16,852 nucleotides of DNA from positions 1 through 16,852 of the forward strand of contig JAJZWW010000022.1 in NCBI GenBank assembly GCA_021846485.1, read 5' to 3'. Position 1 is the stretch's first letter. Each line of letters starts with the position of its first letter. Positions 14,683 through 16,852 of this stretch are shown piece by piece. This DNA is from Actinomycetes bacterium (GTDB lineage: Bacteria; Actinomycetota; Acidimicrobiia; Acidimicrobiales; Palsa-688). Below the pieces are notes generated by a model. That model was given only the letters and a program-made list of their open reading frames with translations. It was not told where the DNA came from and made no database searches. Both the position numbers and the translations under genes were made by a program.

Positions 14683-15813
14683 ATGGCGCCACCTCCGTCG
14701 CCGACCCTCCCCGCCTACGGGGGGGCGTGCCTGTCGTCGCTCCTGCCCGCGCTCCTCGCGCCCCCCGGCGAGCGGCCCGGATGGGTGCCCGAGCCGGCCG
14801 CTGGCGCTCGCCAGGTGGTCCTGCTCGTCCTCGACGGGCTCGGTTGGCACCAGCTGTCCGCCCGGCCCGGCGCGGTCCCCGCCCTGGCAGCGATGCGCGG
14901 GGGGTCGATCACCTCCGTGGCGCCGACGACCACCGCCACCGCCCTCACCTCGATCGTCGCCGGCGTGCCTCCGGCCGACCACGGGGTGGTCGGCTACCGG
15001 CTGCGCGTCGACGGCCGCTGCGGTGGCGAGGAGGTGCTCAATGTCCTGCGCTGGACGACCGCCTCGGGCGACGCGCGCGAGTGGGTGCCGCCGGGTGGCT
15101 TCAGCGCCGTCGAGCCCTTCGGGGGGAGGGCGGTGCCGGTGGTGAGCCGGGCGAGCTTCCGGGGCAGCGGGTTCACCGAGGCCCACCTGCGGGGCGGTGT
15201 CGACCGCTACTGGCACCTGCCGTCGGGGGTGGCGGTCGAGGTGGCCGCAGCGCTGGGCGAGGGTGCGCCGTTCGTGTACGTCTACTACGACGGGGTCGAC
15301 AAGATCGCCCACGTGAGCGGGCTCGGACCCCATTACGAGGCCGAGCTGCGCTGGGCCGACCGGCTGGTGGCCGAGGTGGCCGGCGTGCTGACCCCCGGGG
15401 CCGCGCTGGTGGTCACCGCCGATCACGGGCAGGTGGAGGTCGGCGCCGGCGCCCGCCCGCTCGACCGGGACGTGCTCGACGGGGTGCGCCTCTTGTCCGG
15501 TGAGGCCCGGTTCCGGTGGTTCCACGCCCGCCCGGGCGCCGCCGGCGACGTCGAGGCTGCCCTCCGAGAGCGCTACGCAGCGGAGGCCTGGGTGCGCACG
15601 GTCGACCAGCTCGACGCCGAGGGTTGGTACGGGGGGCCGCTGGGCCCGACCGCCCGCGGCCGGCTCGGCGACGTGGCCCTGGTCCCCTGGGAGCCGGTCG
15701 GCTATCTCGACGCCGGCGACGCCGGCGACGCCGGCGACGCAAGGCTGGTCTGCCGGCACGGGTCGCTCACCCCCGACGAGATGTGGGTCCCGTTGCTGGC
15801 GGTGGCCGGCTGA
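14683..15813 (+). CDS. Alkaline-phosphatase-superfamily phosphodiesterase / nucleotide pyrophosphatase
   Basis: This two-metal hydrolase of the type I phosphodiesterase/nucleotide-pyrophosphatase family has 376 aa. The active site appears complete: D51 (VLLVLDGLGW), a nucleophile threonine in SVAPTTTATALTS (probably T84), D206 and H210 (YYDGVDKIAH), D247 and H248 (VTADHGQVEV), and H359 (CRHGSLTPDEMWVPLL). No signal peptide is evident, so it is likely cytoplasmic, unlike many family members. The substrate cannot be assigned; relatives cleave phosphodiester, pyrophosphate or sulfate esters. Near the C-terminus, residues 343-351 are three DAG repeats, probably a surface loop. It starts leaderless and is followed 26 bp later by bpa on the same strand. 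It is divergent from the rrf2 regulator. Confidence 0.88.
   Translation: MAPPPSPTLPAYGGACLSSLLPALLAPPGERPGWVPEPAAGARQVVLLVLDGLGWHQLSARPGAVPALAAMRGGSITSVAPTTTATALTSIVAGVPPADHGVVGYRLRVDGRCGGEEVLNVLRWTTASGDAREWVPPGGFSAVEPFGGRAVPVVSRASFRGSGFTEAHLRGGVDRYWHLPSGVAVEVAAALGEGAPFVYVYYDGVDKIAHVSGLGPHYEAELRWADRLVAEVAGVLTPGAALVVTADHGQVEVGAGARPLDRDVLDGVRLLSGEARFRWFHARPGAAGDVEAALRERYAAEAWVRTVDQLDAEGWYGGPLGPTARGRLGDVALVPWEPVGYLDAGDAGDAGDARLVCRHGSLTPDEMWVPLLAVAG
15709..15735 (+). repeat. Three 9-bp in-frame repeats in the phosphodiesterase gene
   Basis: GACGCCGGC occurs three times head to tail, encoding DAG repeats, followed by a partial fourth unit (GACGC). Confidence 0.9.
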
Positions 15814-15827
15814 TCCGGTTTCTCCGG

Positions 15828-15833
15828 CAGACT
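15828..15833 (+). promoter_or_regulatory. Possible -10 box of bpa
   Basis: CAGACT is followed by 6 nt (GGGACC) and then ATG at 15840. It has the spacing of the other leaderless starts but lacks the first T, so it is weaker. Confidence 0.35.
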
Positions 15834-15839
15834 GGGACC

Positions 15840-16316
15840 ATGACCTCTTCCGAGCATCCCGCCTCCGAATTGGTGATCGTGCGTGACCCGCCGACCGAGG
15901 ACGGCCAGGGCGGCGAGGCGGTGGAGCAGCCGGCCAAGGTCATGCGGATCGGCTCGATGATCAAGCAGCTGCTCGAGGAGGTCCGCCAGGCGCCCCTCGA
16001 CGAGGCAAGCCGGACCCGCATGCGCGAGGTCTATGACACCTCGGTGGAGGAGCTGGCCAGCGGCCTGTCACCCGATCTCCGCGCGGAACTGGCTCGGCTG
16101 ACCCTGCCCTTCGGCGCCGGCGAGGTGCCGAGCGAGGGCGAGCTGCGGGTCGCCCAGGCCCAGCTGGTCGGCTGGCTGGAGGGGCTGTTCCACGGCATCC
16201 AAGCGACGCTGTTCGCCCAGCAGATGGCCGCCCGCACGCAGCTCGAGGAGATGCGCCGCCGGAGCCTTCCGCCGGGGGAGGAGCGGCCGAGCGCCCCGGG
16301 GGGCACGTACCTGTAG
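15840..16316 (+). CDS. bpa: Bacterial proteasome activator Bpa/PafE
   Basis: Bpa forms a dodecameric ring that opens the 20S proteasome for ATP-independent degradation of unfolded proteins. The 158-aa product has a disordered acidic N-terminus (about 1-32) and the helical core VMRIGSMIKQLLEEVRQAPLDEASRTRMREVYDTS with LARLTLPFG. Helices EGELRVAQAQLVGWLEGLFHGIQATLFAQQMAAR follow, then a short linker and the C-terminal GTYL. Mycobacterial PafE ends in GQYL, the HbYX-like motif that docks in the 20S alpha-ring pockets; here it is conserved with one change. Presence of Bpa implies that the genome encodes a 20S proteasome elsewhere. The gene could be cotranscribed with the phosphodiesterase or use its own weak promoter. 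It is convergent with cofH. Confidence 0.93.
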   Translation: MTSSEHPASELVIVRDPPTEDGQGGEAVEQPAKVMRIGSMIKQLLEEVRQAPLDEASRTRMREVYDTSVEELASGLSPDLRAELARLTLPFGAGEVPSEGELRVAQAQLVGWLEGLFHGIQATLFAQQMAARTQLEEMRRRSLPPGEERPSAPGGTYL

Positions 16317-16331
16317 CGGCACCGCACCGCA

Positions 16332-16361
16332 CCGGCCCGCCGGACGAACACGCCGGGCCGG
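16332..16361. terminator. Hairpin between convergent bpa and cofH
   Basis: The perfect 8-bp arms CCGGCCCG (16332-16339) and CGGGCCGG (16354-16361) enclose a 14-nt loop in the 56-bp gap between the two stop codons. It could serve both strands. There is no T-tract. Confidence 0.45.
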
Positions 16362-16372
16362 CAGGTCTCAGC

Positions 16373-16852
16373 TCAGGCCGGCTGGGGGACCCTGCCGTAG
16401 AGGGTGGTGCGCTGCTCGAGGGGGCGGCCGAGGGGCTCCACGATCCGGCGAAAGTCCTCGGGGGTCATCATCTGGCCGTGGGTGGCGCCGGCGGCCCGAG
16501 AGATGTTCTCGTCCATGAGCGTGCCGCCGAGGTCGTTGCAGCCGGCGGCGAGCAGCTGGGGGATGGCGTCGGGTCCGAGCTTGACCCACGACGCCTGCAC
16601 GCTCGGGATGTCTCCGGCGTAGGCGATCCTGCCGACGGCGTGCACGAGCAGCGCCTCCCGGAACGTCGGTCCGCGCCGGGCCCGGCGCTGCAGGTAGATC
16701 GGGGTGGCCATGTGCACGAACGGCAGCGGGACCAGCTCGGTGAACCCGCCGGTCTCCCGCTGCAGGGCCCGGGTGCGCAGCAGGTGGCGGGCCCAGTGCA
16801 CCGGCCGTTCGACGGCGCCGAACATGATCGTGACGTTGGAGCGCAGCCCTAC
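16373..16852 (-). CDS. cofH: FO synthase subunit 2 (CofH), C-terminal part (5' end outside window)
   Basis: CofH is a radical-SAM enzyme that works with CofG to make FO, the deazaflavin chromophore of coenzyme F420, by joining tyrosine to 5-amino-6-ribitylaminouracil. The last 159 residues are present and the frame stays open to the window edge. Characteristic stretches are GLRSNVTIMFGAVERPVHWA, TGGFTELVPLPFVHM, GPTFREALLVHAVGRI, IPSVQASWVKLG, GCNDLGGTLMDENISRAAGA, HGQMMTPEDF and QRTTLYG. These fit CofH (or the CofH half of FbiC) better than the menaquinone enzymes MqnC and MqnE. The radical-SAM CxxxCxxC lies outside the window, so a separate CofH cannot be told from an FbiC fusion. Confidence 0.9.
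   Translation of the reverse strand, partial: VGLRSNVTIMFGAVERPVHWARHLLRTRALQRETGGFTELVPLPFVHMATPIYLQRRARRGPTFREALLVHAVGRIAYAGDIPSVQASWVKLGPDAIPQLLAAGCNDLGGTLMDENISRAAGATHGQMMTPEDFRRIVEPLGRPLEQRTTLYGRVPQPA

Overview
The window is very GC-rich and gene-dense, and its gene content points to an actinobacterium. The evidence is an ftsZ-yggS-sepF-yggT-divIVA division cluster, a SepF that follows FtsZ, a bacterial proteasome activator (Bpa/PafE), an F420-cofactor gene (cofH), and many starts with a -10 box 6-7 nt upstream and no Shine-Dalgarno. A member of the Acidimicrobiia or a related deep lineage seems most likely, but that placement is inference. The coding sequences looked at here read through without visible frameshifts. 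No rRNA, tRNA, insertion sequence or CRISPR array was recognised.

Layout. Positions 1-2758 (+) are the downstream end of the division/cell-wall cluster: the C-terminus of FtsZ, the PLP-homeostasis protein YggS, SepF, the membrane protein YggT, and a DivIVA/Wag31-type polar scaffold. A VapBC-type toxin-antitoxin pair (2791-3422) follows, with a palindromic operator over its promoter and start codon. A eukaryote-like (type 2) isoleucyl-tRNA synthetase lies on the minus strand (3468-6698). Divergent from it is a plus-strand run: a DksA/TraR zinc-finger protein, lipoprotein signal peptidase LspA with a long repetitive tail, an RluA/RluD-family pseudouridine synthase that overlaps lspA, and a small two-helix membrane protein.

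Positions 9570-11010 are the most accessory-looking part. A 454-bp gene-free stretch holds a perfect 17-bp tandem duplication and an 83-bp imperfect inverted repeat built from four copies of TGGGTGC. It is followed by a standalone protein combining an AbiEi-like winged-helix domain with a DUF559/Vsr-like nuclease domain. Next, on the minus strand, are an Rrf2-family regulator and a Pat-type protein acetyltransferase (GNAT fused to an acyl-CoA-synthetase-like body), probably one operon. Divergent from them are an alkaline-phosphatase-superfamily phosphodiesterase and Bpa. The window ends inside cofH (minus strand).

How the genes work together. FtsZ, SepF, YggT and DivIVA belong to septation and polar growth, and the FtsZ tail peptide is the expected SepF-binding site. 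LspA, RluD, DksA/TraR and IleS are housekeeping genes commonly found near this cluster. The Rrf2 regulator sits back to back with the phosphodiesterase in a 59-bp region containing an 8-bp-arm palindrome, so shared control of both transcripts is plausible. No clearly new multi-gene system was found. The best leads are the TGGGTGC inverted repeat beside the nuclease, the strongly leaderless gene organisation (including ileS without room for a T-box from its proximal promoter), and the in-frame minisatellites in several proteins.
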